This document shows, in pieces, positions 1 through 6,047 of a stretch of 7,785 nt of DNA (its first letter is position 1; each line of letters opens with the position of its first letter). Location of the stretch: contig DHXK01000295.1 of NCBI GenBank assembly GCA_002413665.1, forward strand, positions 1 through 7,785, in the 5' to 3' direction. This DNA is from Legionellales bacterium UBA5158 (lineage in GTDB: Bacteria; Pseudomonadota; Gammaproteobacteria; DSM-16500). The notes under the pieces are model-generated. The model ran no database searches. It had not been told where the DNA came from and worked only from the letters and a program-made list of their open reading frames with translations. A program made the translations under genes and the position numbers.

Positions 1-201
1 TTATTTACGGAAGGTGTAGAACGAAATTCAATAAACATCAATGCATCAGCACAATTACCTTTGCATCATTTTTCACATTTACCAATAGAGGAGAAGATCA
101 TAACACCTTATCATTTTTTTAAAGCGCAAGTTGAACCAAGCATTGTTTTAACATCAGAGAGTGAAATTGAAATCCGCGCGTTGCCATCTGTTGCTAAGTA
201 A
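1..201 (+). CDS. C-terminal fragment of an unrecognised protein
   Basis: Frame 1 is open from the first base to a TAA at 199-201 and gives 66 residues; the start lies left of the window. The fragment contains the stretch SAQLPLHHFSHLPIEEK and ends in EIEIRALPSVAK. It has no membrane segment and a balanced, protein-like composition, so it is probably the genuine end of a soluble protein. I cannot assign a family from this tail. A nested inverted repeat begins one base after the stop codon and probably marks the end of its transcript. The gene is not obviously linked to the operon that starts about 700 bp downstream. Confidence 0.6.
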   Translation, partial: LFTEGVERNSININASAQLPLHHFSHLPIEEKIITPYHFFKAQVEPSIVLTSESEIEIRALPSVAK

Positions 202-280
202 TTAAAGCCTTCCTAAAAACGACATAGTCAATTATCGGATGTCACCATGATGGCATCCGATAATACGCGTAAGGCTTTAA
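202..280. repeat. Nested inverted repeat with strong hairpin after the first gene
   Basis: The outer arms TTAAAGCCTT (202-211) and AAGGCTTTAA (271-280) are perfect 10-bp complements. Inside them, 231-244 and 251-264 form a 14-bp stem (ATTATCGGATGTCA against TGGCATCCGATAAT) with a single G-T wobble and a 6-base loop, CCATGA. The element starts immediately after the stop codon of the first gene. There is no T-run after the inner hairpin, so a classical intrinsic terminator is not clearly supported. It may be a 3'-end stabilising or rho-related structure, or a small palindromic (MITE- or REP-like) element. I see no clear target-site duplication. Confidence 0.7.
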
Positions 281-392
281 AGTGAATACAGACTGAACGA
301 TTTGTAACATTAATAAGCTCAATATCTTGCGATTACATGCTGTCAAAACCGTACTAAATTATAATTGGCCGGAAATGTAGTTGCTGTCTGAC

Positions 393-401
393 TGCTATAA
401 T
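393..401 (+). promoter_or_regulatory. Extended -10 promoter upstream of the short disrupted ORF
   Basis: The sequence TGCTATAAT matches the extended -10 consensus TGnTATAAT exactly, with the hexamer at 396-401. No good -35 hexamer sits 16-18 bp upstream, which is common for extended -10 promoters. A start site near 408 would leave a leader of roughly 33 bases before the ATG at 441, which has GGAGA at 429-433 as a plausible ribosome binding site. Confidence 0.45.
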
Positions 402-440
402 AAGAACACGCTACACGCTCCCCGAAACGGAGACAACAAT

Positions 441-680
441 ATGATTGATTCAAGCGATAAAGGTGTAAATTTAGCCCAAAGTTCGGGGCTCTGAAGATAA
501 GAAATCACACGCTCATATATCTGAACGACTTCAACCATTGGCGCCTAGTTTATCTATTACGCTACATGAATTTCTTGAAAATAATATAGAAGAACGCTCG
601 CTGCAAACACGGGGAATCTTATTGCTGAGAGAGAAAAAAGATTTTATAATTTGGTAGATCTATGCTTGTTGTTAACGTAA
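441..680 (+). pseudogene. Possible decayed small gene with two frameshifts at GGGG tracts
   Basis: An ATG at 441 has a GGAGA seven bases upstream but reads only 17 codons (MIDSSDKGVNLAQSSGL) before TGA at 492-494. The +1 frame is open from 475 to a TAG at 655-657 and gives a protein-like sequence (SERLQPLAPSLSITLHEFL). Removing one G from the GGGG at 485-488 joins the two. Adding one G to the GGGG at 611-614 returns to the first frame and continues with LIAEREKRFYNLVDLCLLL to a TAA at 678-680. The reconstructed product would be 79 residues. No family is recognised. It may be a decayed gene, a sequencing error at G runs, or chance; the first shift is better supported than the second. Confidence 0.35.
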
Positions 681-726
681 ACTTCAATTGTTTTTATTTG
701 ATCATTTGTCATGGTAATCTTTTTCC

Positions 727-744
727 TGTAACAATATTATTACA
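727..744. promoter_or_regulatory. 18-bp near-palindrome, possible operator
   Basis: TGTAACAATATTATTACA is a palindrome apart from one symmetric pair (C732 against A739). Such sites are typical of dimeric repressors, but no specific regulator can be named. It is further flanked by TTTCCTG (722-728) and CAGGAAA (753-759), which are also complementary. A weak promoter (TTGTCA at 706-711 and TAACAA at 729-734, 17-bp spacer) would be overlapped by it. AT-rich DNA gives such palindromes by chance, so the call is tentative. Confidence 0.25.
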
Positions 745-785
745 AAATAAATCAGGAAATTTCGCTAAGCTTTTGATCTACTAAA

Positions 786-858
786 GACGAAGTTTTTAAG
801 AAGAGCACAGTGTGTCTCTTATTTTTTTTAAATTTTTATTGTAAAATTTAACTTCGTC
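786..858. repeat. Nested inverted repeat enclosing a terminator-like hairpin
   Basis: GACGAAGTT (786-794) and AACTTCGTC (850-858) are perfect 9-bp complements about 55 bp apart. The terminator-like hairpin at 801-820 and its T-run lie between them, giving a two-level palindrome similar in layout to the one at 202-280, though with no shared sequence. The right arm lies in the spacer of the candidate moxR promoter, so pairing or protein binding here could affect operon expression. Confidence 0.5.
801..829 (+). terminator. Probable intrinsic terminator ahead of the moxR operon
   Basis: AAGAGCAC (801-808) pairs with GTG-T-CTCTT (812-820) as an 8-bp stem with one bulged T and a three-base AGT loop. 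It is followed by A and then eight T residues (822-829). Stem GC content is modest, but the stem plus T-run layout is that of a rho-independent terminator. It would end transcription coming from the promoter at 393-401 and insulate the operon. Confidence 0.55.
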
Positions 859-868
859 CACATATAAC
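839..868 (+). promoter_or_regulatory. Candidate promoter of the moxR-bat operon
   Basis: TTGTAA (839-844) and TATAAC (863-868) resemble sigma-70 -35 and -10 hexamers with an 18-bp spacer. They lie just after the upstream terminator. A start site near 875 would give a leader of about 25 bases with the GGGAG ribosome binding site at 886-890. The local AT richness makes chance matches likely, so the position, rather than the match quality, is the main support. Confidence 0.4.
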
Positions 869-899
869 ATTTAATAATTACTGTTGGGAGTTTAAAATT

Positions 900-1901
900 A
901 TGGAACAAATTCTCACTCGTGTTAACCTGCAAAATGATGTCTTCTCGGCTATAGATAATTGGCGCCAGCATCTCAATCAACGTGTATTGGGACAAGCCAA
1001 TTTAATTGATCGTTTGTTGATTGCTGTTATCTGCGATGGACATTTGCTAATAGAGGGTGCACCTGGGCTTGCGAAAACTAAAATCATTCGTGAATTAGCT
1101 GCCGGTTTAGATGCACGGTTCAAGCGAATTCAATTTACCCCTGACTTACTACCAGGTGATATTACCGGATCAGATATTTATAGTCCCGAGAAAAGCACTT
1201 TTGATTTTCAGCCTGGACCCATCTTTAATCAATTTATTTTGGCAGACGAAATCAATCGAGCGCCTGCTAAAGTACAATCTGCTTTATTAGAAGCTATGGA
1301 AGAAAGGCAAGTTAGTGTTGGCAATACGACTTATAAGTTACCTGATTTGTTTTTAGTGATGGCTACGCAAAATCCAATTGAACAAGAAGGTACATATCCA
1401 TTACCTGAAGCAGAGCTTGATCGTTTTCTGTTATATGTAAAAATTGATTATCCGGAAGCGAAGTATGAAAGTAAAATTGTTGAACTGGCTCGCAATGAGG
1501 CAATGCAGAAAACTCAGCATGATTTATCAAGCATGGAAGTTATCTCACAAACGAATATATTTGCAGCGCGAGACCAAGTATTAAATTTACATATGAGTCC
1601 TGCTTTATCACAATATATTGTAGAGTTAGTGTTAGCAACTCGTACCCCTGAACGCTATGGACAAGACCTCAAGCAATGGATACGTCATGGTGCTAGCCCT
1701 CGTGCCACCATAGGGTTGGATCGCGCCGCACGAGCCCATGCATGGCTGCACAAACGCGAATACGTGACACCTGAAGATATTCAATCTGTCATCTCTGATG
1801 TTTTGCGTCATCGCATCATTTTAACGTACGCTGCCATGGCTGATGGAGTAGTAACAGATGATGTTGTGCGTTCCATTGTCTCACGAATAGCTATTCCTTA
1901 A
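900..1901 (+). CDS. moxR: MoxR-family AAA+ ATPase
   Basis: The 333-residue product has the full motif set of the MoxR AAA+ family. Walker A is GAPGLAKT (53-60) and Walker B is FILADEINR (112-120) with the acidic pair D116-E117. Sensor 1 lies in MATQNP (154-159), the arginine finger in LDRF (R175), and sensor 2 in GASPRA (264-269, R268). Length is normal for the family. The start ATG has GGGAG nine bases upstream and the first residues lead directly into the usual N-terminal helix. MoxR proteins are cytosolic ATP-driven chaperone-like factors that act on vWA-domain partners, and the next genes encode such proteins. It is the first gene of the operon, 12 bp ahead of the DUF58 gene. All catalytic residues are present, so it should be active. 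The family call is secure; the exact substrate is not known. Confidence 0.97.
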   Translation: MEQILTRVNLQNDVFSAIDNWRQHLNQRVLGQANLIDRLLIAVICDGHLLIEGAPGLAKTKIIRELAAGLDARFKRIQFTPDLLPGDITGSDIYSPEKSTFDFQPGPIFNQFILADEINRAPAKVQSALLEAMEERQVSVGNTTYKLPDLFLVMATQNPIEQEGTYPLPEAELDRFLLYVKIDYPEAKYESKIVELARNEAMQKTQHDLSSMEVISQTNIFAARDQVLNLHMSPALSQYIVELVLATRTPERYGQDLKQWIRHGASPRATIGLDRAARAHAWLHKREYVTPEDIQSVISDVLRHRIILTYAAMADGVVTDDVVRSIVSRIAIP

Positions 1902-1913
1902 GAAGATAAGCCT

Positions 1914-2828
1914 ATGTGGAATAAACAGACTAACAAAGAGATCAAAAAAGTTTTTTCTGGTATAGAGGTGACTTTAAAAGAACTCATAGACTTACGCGGT
2001 AATGTTATTCACCACGCAAAGCTAGGCATCAATAAATCTCTCAAACTTCCTGGACAAATACTTACCCGCATGCGCGGGCGTGGTATCGATTTTGATGCCA
2101 CACGTGAATATCAAGTCGGTGACGATATTCGTAGTATGGATTGGCGTGTAACCGCACGTAGCTTGAAACCTCACATTAAAATGTACCATGAAGAAAAAGA
2201 ACGGCCAGTTTGGTTGGCAGTAGATTTAAGTCCTAGTTTATATTTCGGTACACGGTGTATGTTCAAATCTGTAAGTAGTATTAAGCAAGCCGCATTATTA
2301 GGTTGGTCATATCTACTTAAGCGTGAGCGAATTGGTGTGCTGATTGCAACTGAGGATAAAACATTAGTTTATAAGCCTCAGTCTTGTGAACAAAATTATT
2401 TACCCATTTTAAAAACTTTATCCGAATGTTCTAGCATTCATCCAGCATTTAATGGAAAGAGCTATTTACATAATTTATTGTTGACACTCCAACAACAAAT
2501 ACGTAGTGGTAATTTGATATTTATCTTAAGTGATTTTTTTCAATTCGACGAAGAAATTCAAAAATTAGTTTTACAAATTGCACAACGAGCGCAAGTCATA
2601 TTAACTTTCGTTTATGATCCTTTTGAGGCTGAACCTCCGCCACCCTATCAATATGTTTTAACTAACGGCCAACGACAAGTATTATTCAATATGAACAATG
2701 AGCAAAGTCGTATGGAGTATAGCCAACAATTTCAGAACAAACAGAATACTTTAATCGATTTTTCACGCAAACATAATATTGCATTACAAATAATTTGTAC
2801 CGATCAAAAGCAAGAGAGTCACATATGA
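1914..2828 (+). CDS. DUF58 domain protein (vWA-like, MoxR partner)
   Basis: The 304-residue protein carries the DUF58 signature at about 54-91: RGRGIDFDATREYQVGDD, then MDWRVTAR and a following PHIKMYHEE. A vWA-like core follows, with an intact DLSPS metal-site motif (104-108) and a second acidic SDFF (206-209). No signal peptide or membrane segment is visible, so it should be cytosolic or peripheral. DUF58 proteins are nearly always encoded next to moxR and are thought to be the adaptor or substrate of the ATPase; that role is inferred from context. The start ATG is preceded by AAGAAG overlapping the moxR stop. The last four bases (ATGA) overlap the start of the DUF4381 gene, implying translational coupling. 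Confidence 0.93.
   Translation: MWNKQTNKEIKKVFSGIEVTLKELIDLRGNVIHHAKLGINKSLKLPGQILTRMRGRGIDFDATREYQVGDDIRSMDWRVTARSLKPHIKMYHEEKERPVWLAVDLSPSLYFGTRCMFKSVSSIKQAALLGWSYLLKRERIGVLIATEDKTLVYKPQSCEQNYLPILKTLSECSSIHPAFNGKSYLHNLLLTLQQQIRSGNLIFILSDFFQFDEEIQKLVLQIAQRAQVILTFVYDPFEAEPPPPYQYVLTNGQRQVLFNMNNEQSRMEYSQQFQNKQNTLIDFSRKHNIALQIICTDQKQESHI
2812..2818 (+). promoter_or_regulatory. Ribosome binding site fixing the DUF4381 start
   Basis: AAGAGAG lies six bases before the ATG at 2825. A longer reading could begin at a TTG at 2795, but that has no such site and would add ten residues not typical of the family, so the ATG is preferred. Confidence 0.6.
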
Positions 2829-3319
2829 ATTCAGAATTACAACAATTAAAAGATATTCATCTACCTCACGCTATTAGTCTGTGGCCAACGGCTCCTGGTT
2901 GGATAATTTTATTCGCAATATTGTTAGGATTTATAAGTTATTTAATTTATTCTTGGTATCAACGAAATCAAAGAAAGAAAACAGTCAAGTTTGCTTTAGC
3001 TAAGCTTAAAAAACTCAGGGAGTTAAGTGCTAAAAACCCTGACAACATAAATATTGCTGCAGAAATATCTACATTAATACGTAGAACTACACTTTACTAT
3101 TTCCGCCGAGAAGATATTGCAGGTTTATCAGGCCGCGACTGGTTGGATTTTTTAAATCGTAGCGGAAACACCACTCAATTTACTGATGAAACAGGACTTT
3201 TATTAATTGATGCACCCTATCGTAAAAACAACACCTCTGATCTAACGCCTTTATTTGCTTTAACACAAGCTTGGTTAGTTGCTATTTCAAAAAATAATAG
3301 TCTCGCTGTGGAGAAATAA
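2825..3319 (+). CDS. DUF4381 family membrane protein
   Basis: The 164-residue product begins MNSELQQLKDIHLP and continues ISLWPTAPGW, the usual DUF4381 opening. One transmembrane segment follows at about 25-45, then a basic stop-transfer stretch (RNQRKK). The cytosolic part holds the conserved LIRRTTLYYFRRED and GLSGRDWLDFLN (about 84-111). The protein is small and single-pass with its bulk probably in the cytosol, where it could link the soluble MoxR and DUF58 proteins to the membrane vWA proteins; this role is inferred from gene order. The ATG overlaps the DUF58 stop by four bases and batA starts four bases after its stop. Its biochemical function is unknown in the family generally. Confidence 0.88.
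   Translation: MNSELQQLKDIHLPHAISLWPTAPGWIILFAILLGFISYLIYSWYQRNQRKKTVKFALAKLKKLRELSAKNPDNINIAAEISTLIRRTTLYYFRREDIAGLSGRDWLDFLNRSGNTTQFTDETGLLLIDAPYRKNNTSDLTPLFALTQAWLVAISKNNSLAVEK
3310..3313 (+). promoter_or_regulatory. Ribosome binding site fixing the batA start
   Basis: GGAG lies ten bases before the ATG at 3324, inside the last codons of the DUF4381 gene. A longer reading from a TTG at 3279 would add 15 residues that overlap the preceding gene and precede the normal first membrane helix, so it is less likely. Confidence 0.5.
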
Positions 3320-3323
3320 TCTC

Positions 3324-4322
3324 ATGTTTACTTTTGCTTGGCCTTTTGCTTTCTTACTATTTCCTTTATTTTGGATTACACAGAGATATTTGCCAAAACC
3401 ACAAAAACATAATGAAGCAATGCTTCGAGTTCCTTTTTTGTCGAGGATACAGACACTTAATCAAAACACAACATCTGCTGGAATTCATCCACACTATTTA
3501 AAAGAATTTGTTAGTCTCTGCATTTGGAGTTTATTAATATTGGCCTGCGCTAATCCACAATGGCTGGGAAAACCATTACCCATTAAGCAAGATGGTCGCA
3601 ATATTATGCTAGCAGTTGATCTTTCGCAGAGTATGGAAATTCCAGACTTACAACGCAATAATAATATGATTAACCGACTACAAACAGTTAAAGAGGTGGC
3701 AGCCGGTTTTATTGAAAAACGTTACGGTGATAAACTTGGATTAATTTTATTTGGCAGTAATGCTTATTTACAAACACCGTTAACCTTCGATCGCAAAACC
3801 GTTAGTAATATGTTAAATGATGCAACGATAGGCTTGGCTGGTCAGCGTACTGCAATTGGTGATGCTATTGGGTTGGCAATAAAAAAATTAAGCACTGAAA
3901 ATATTAAAAGTCGAATTTTAATTTTACTGACTGATGGCGCTAATAATAGCGGGAGCATTGATCCACTAAAAGCAGCAGAATTAGCAAAAGACAATAAAAT
4001 TAAAATTTACACGGTTGGTATTGGTGCATCTCAAATGATTGTTAAAGGTATGTTTGGCAGTCAAGTCATTAATCCTTCAGCCGATTTAGATGAAGTGCTG
4101 TTAAAGAACATTTCTAACATGACTCAAGGTCAATACTTTCGTGCACAAGATGAAAAAACGTTAGCAACTATATTAGAGTCTATTAATCAATTAGAACCTG
4201 TCAGCACAGAAAATAAAACCGCGCGACCCAGTATCCCCTTATTTTATTGGCCATTAGCAGCGGCTTTATTATTTATTTCTTTATTAATTTTTCCTAATTT
4301 TAAAAGAATGTTGCGAGAATAA
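3324..4322 (+). CDS. batA: BatA-type vWA membrane protein
   Basis: The 332-residue protein has the BatA layout: an N-terminal hydrophobic segment (about 3-20), a second one (about 62-77), a vWA domain (about 92-290) and a C-terminal membrane helix (about 307-324). The metal-ion-dependent adhesion site is complete: DLSQS (99-103), T176 in RTAIGDA, and D204 in LLTDG. The C-terminal part of the domain has the usual DLDEVLLKNIS and GQYFRAQD elements. BatA proteins are inner-membrane proteins that, with BatB, are thought to bind partners through the vWA domain. The batB start shares one base with the batA stop (TAATG), so translation is probably coupled. Nothing looks truncated. The family call is firm; the binding partner is unknown. 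Confidence 0.94.
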   Translation: MFTFAWPFAFLLFPLFWITQRYLPKPQKHNEAMLRVPFLSRIQTLNQNTTSAGIHPHYLKEFVSLCIWSLLILACANPQWLGKPLPIKQDGRNIMLAVDLSQSMEIPDLQRNNNMINRLQTVKEVAAGFIEKRYGDKLGLILFGSNAYLQTPLTFDRKTVSNMLNDATIGLAGQRTAIGDAIGLAIKKLSTENIKSRILILLTDGANNSGSIDPLKAAELAKDNKIKIYTVGIGASQMIVKGMFGSQVINPSADLDEVLLKNISNMTQGQYFRAQDEKTLATILESINQLEPVSTENKTARPSIPLFYWPLAAALLFISLLIFPNFKRMLRE

Positions 4323-5257
4323 TGATGCATTTCATACGTCCGATTTGGCTTTTTATGTTGATACCAGCTATCCTCTATTTAGTATGGGTAATTTATTCTT
4401 ATCGCCAAAATAATCCGTGGAAAAGAATTTGTGATCCACATTTATTACCAGCGCTATTGCAATCAAGTCCATACAAATCAATAAATCTTTTTAATATTAC
4501 GTTATTTTTATTTTTTACTATTAGTATTTTCGCTCTGGCGGGACCTTCCTGGAAAAAAGCCAAGTTACCTATTTATAGAGATGTTAGTTCAATAATGCTA
4601 GTTCTTGATCTATCCACTGCTATGCAATCTATCGATCTTCAGCCGGATCGCTTAACGCGTGCGAAACTTAAAATACGTGACTTGATTAATTCTGCTAGAA
4701 ATACCCAAATGGGTTTAGTGGTATTCACGGAGGAAGCATTTGTTGCATCACCGTTATCACAAGATGCAAATACGTTAAATGCATTGCTAGATGAATTATA
4801 TCCACAAATGATGCCGGTTTCAGGTGTAGATATTGGGAAAGGTTTAGCACAAGGTTTAATTTTATTAAAACAAGCTGCTGTAGGGTCTAGCAATTTGTTA
4901 TTAATAACGTCCAGTGAACCTACTGCTTATAGTTTCAGCGTGGCTAAGAGTATATCCACATCAGGCAATCATTTAAATATTCTGGGTATGTTTGAATCCA
5001 ATCCCGGTACACAAGCAACTATTTCTAAGCTACAAGAATTGGCTACAGTAGGTGGTGGTTCTTTTTCTCTGTTTTCACCTGATTCTACTGACATACAGAA
5101 GATTTTAAGTAGCAATAATACAAAACAATTTATGAAAGATCAGAAGATAGAAAATGCCTACCTATGGCAAGATGCTGGTCCATGGTTCTGCTTATTGTTA
5201 ATCCCTTTTGCTTTAATAGTATTACGAGAGAAAGTTCGACATGATAAAAAACTTTAA
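4322..5257 (+). CDS. batB: BatB-type vWA membrane protein with degenerate metal site
   Basis: The 311-residue protein has membrane segments at about 8-26, 58-74 and 286-302 around a vWA domain (about 90-265), as in BatB. LDLSTAM followed by LQPDRLTRAKLKI (about 95-118) is a clear BatB hallmark. The metal site differs from the usual DxSxS-T-D pattern. The motif reads DLSTA (96-100), the threonine position is V169 in SGVDIG, and the usual ITDG is ITSS (195-198). BatA in the same operon keeps all of these. BatB here may therefore bind a partner without metal. Translation could start at either ATG of the tandem pair (4322 or 4325). The gene is not fused to a TPR part; that part is the next gene, which overlaps its last 17 bases. 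Confidence 0.92.
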   Translation: MMHFIRPIWLFMLIPAILYLVWVIYSYRQNNPWKRICDPHLLPALLQSSPYKSINLFNITLFLFFTISIFALAGPSWKKAKLPIYRDVSSIMLVLDLSTAMQSIDLQPDRLTRAKLKIRDLINSARNTQMGLVVFTEEAFVASPLSQDANTLNALLDELYPQMMPVSGVDIGKGLAQGLILLKQAAVGSSNLLLITSSEPTAYSFSVAKSISTSGNHLNILGMFESNPGTQATISKLQELATVGGGSFSLFSPDSTDIQKILSSNNTKQFMKDQKIENAYLWQDAGPWFCLLLIPFALIVLREKVRHDKKL

Positions 5258-6047
5258 GCTAATCATTGGAATTTCTTTATTCCTTCTACCTTCTGCTTTG
5301 CTTGCTTGGCAAGGAATTGATTTATGGCAAACAGCTGATCAACGTGGCGCGAAATTATTGAAAGCAGGTAAAGCCCAAGAAGCATCACAGACTTTTAAAA
5401 ATAAAGATTGGAAAGCCGCTGCACTTTATCGCTCAGGCAATTATACGCAAGCGCTTACACATTACAGTGGAAAACAAACGAGTGATAATCAATACAATGC
5501 TGGTAATTCATTAGCCCAGTTAGGTCGTTACCCAGAAGCCATCGAAGCCTATGACCATGCCCTTGCTATCAATCCAAATAATACTGATGCTAAGACTAAT
5601 CGTGAGATAATCAAGAAATTGCAAAACAAAAAAAAGCAATCACAAAAAAATTCTTCTAACGATAAGTCAGCTGATAATAAAAAAAATGATTCCAAAGATA
5701 AAAATAATAATTCACAATCTCAGCAAAAAAATGATCCAAATAATTCATCTGAAAATAATAATAAACAAAATGCACAAAACAATCATGATGCGAATCAGAA
5801 AAAGGAAAATGGTAATTCACAGCAAAACCAAGCTAATAATCAAAGTCAAAAACCTAGCATTCAAAATTTTAATCCCAACCATCAAAATGAAAAATCTTCT
5901 GCGCGATTGCAACCGCAAGATGAAGACAAAAAGCAATTATTGCGTCGTGTAGCTGATAATCCAGGTGGGTTACTACAACAAAAATTTCTTCGTGATTATT
6001 ATCGCAGACATACGGTGGATGAAAATATAGATTCTGGAGTAAACTAA
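5241..6047 (+). CDS. batC: BatC-like TPR protein with Asn/Gln/Lys-rich linker
   Basis: The 268-residue product starts with a probable signal peptide or anchor (MIKNFKLIIG then a hydrophobic run, possible cleavage after LLA at 20-22). A tetratricopeptide region follows, with one clear repeat at about 83-116 (NAGNSLAQLGRYPEAIEAYD, then HALAINPNN) and a weaker one before it. Residues about 128-218 are low-complexity and very rich in N, Q, K and S. The C-terminal stretch LLRRVADNPGGLLQQKF (233-249) is conserved in this family and also found at the end of fused BatB-TPR proteins. It should work in the periplasm as a scaffold with BatA and BatB. A GAGAG lies ten bases upstream of the ATG, inside batB. 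Its stop directly abuts the batD ATG. Confidence 0.88.
   Translation: MIKNFKLIIGISLFLLPSALLAWQGIDLWQTADQRGAKLLKAGKAQEASQTFKNKDWKAAALYRSGNYTQALTHYSGKQTSDNQYNAGNSLAQLGRYPEAIEAYDHALAINPNNTDAKTNREIIKKLQNKKKQSQKNSSNDKSADNKKNDSKDKNNNSQSQQKNDPNNSSENNNKQNAQNNHDANQKKENGNSQQNQANNQSQKPSIQNFNPNHQNEKSSARLQPQDEDKKQLLRRVADNPGGLLQQKFLRDYYRRHTVDENIDSGVN

Larger units (their letters stand above)
281..899. other. 619-bp stretch without an intact normal-sized gene
   Basis: Both strands are broken by frequent stops. What can be supported is an extended -10 promoter at 393-401, a short ATG-led ORF at 441-494 that seems to continue in shifted frames to 680, a near-palindrome at 727-744, a terminator-like hairpin at 801-829 and the candidate moxR promoter at 839-868. 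The segment 281-392 shows nothing beyond a second TATAAT at 360-365 that lacks a convincing -35. No tRNA or CRISPR structure was seen. Confidence 0.6.

Noticed and set aside
360..365. Second TATAAT hexamer
   Set aside because: It has no TG extension and no -35 at a workable distance, whereas the site at 393-401 matches the extended consensus.
654..781. Inverted heptamers GTAGATC (654-660) and GATCTAC (775-781)
   Set aside because: Only 7 bp, more than 110 bp apart, and not extendable; expected by chance in this composition.
662..784. 40-codon ATG-led ORF upstream of moxR
   Set aside because: No ribosome binding site precedes it, it overlaps the disrupted ORF and the near-palindrome, and its sequence resembles random AT-rich translation.
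4639..4893. 84-codon open frame on the minus strand
   Set aside because: It lies wholly inside batB, antisense to its vWA domain, with no ribosome site or recognisable protein; it is a shadow of the batB coding sequence.
5686..5952. 88-codon open frame on the plus strand inside batC
   Set aside because: It is the +1 frame of the A-rich low-complexity linker and gives an Ile/Lys/Met-rich sequence with no protein character.
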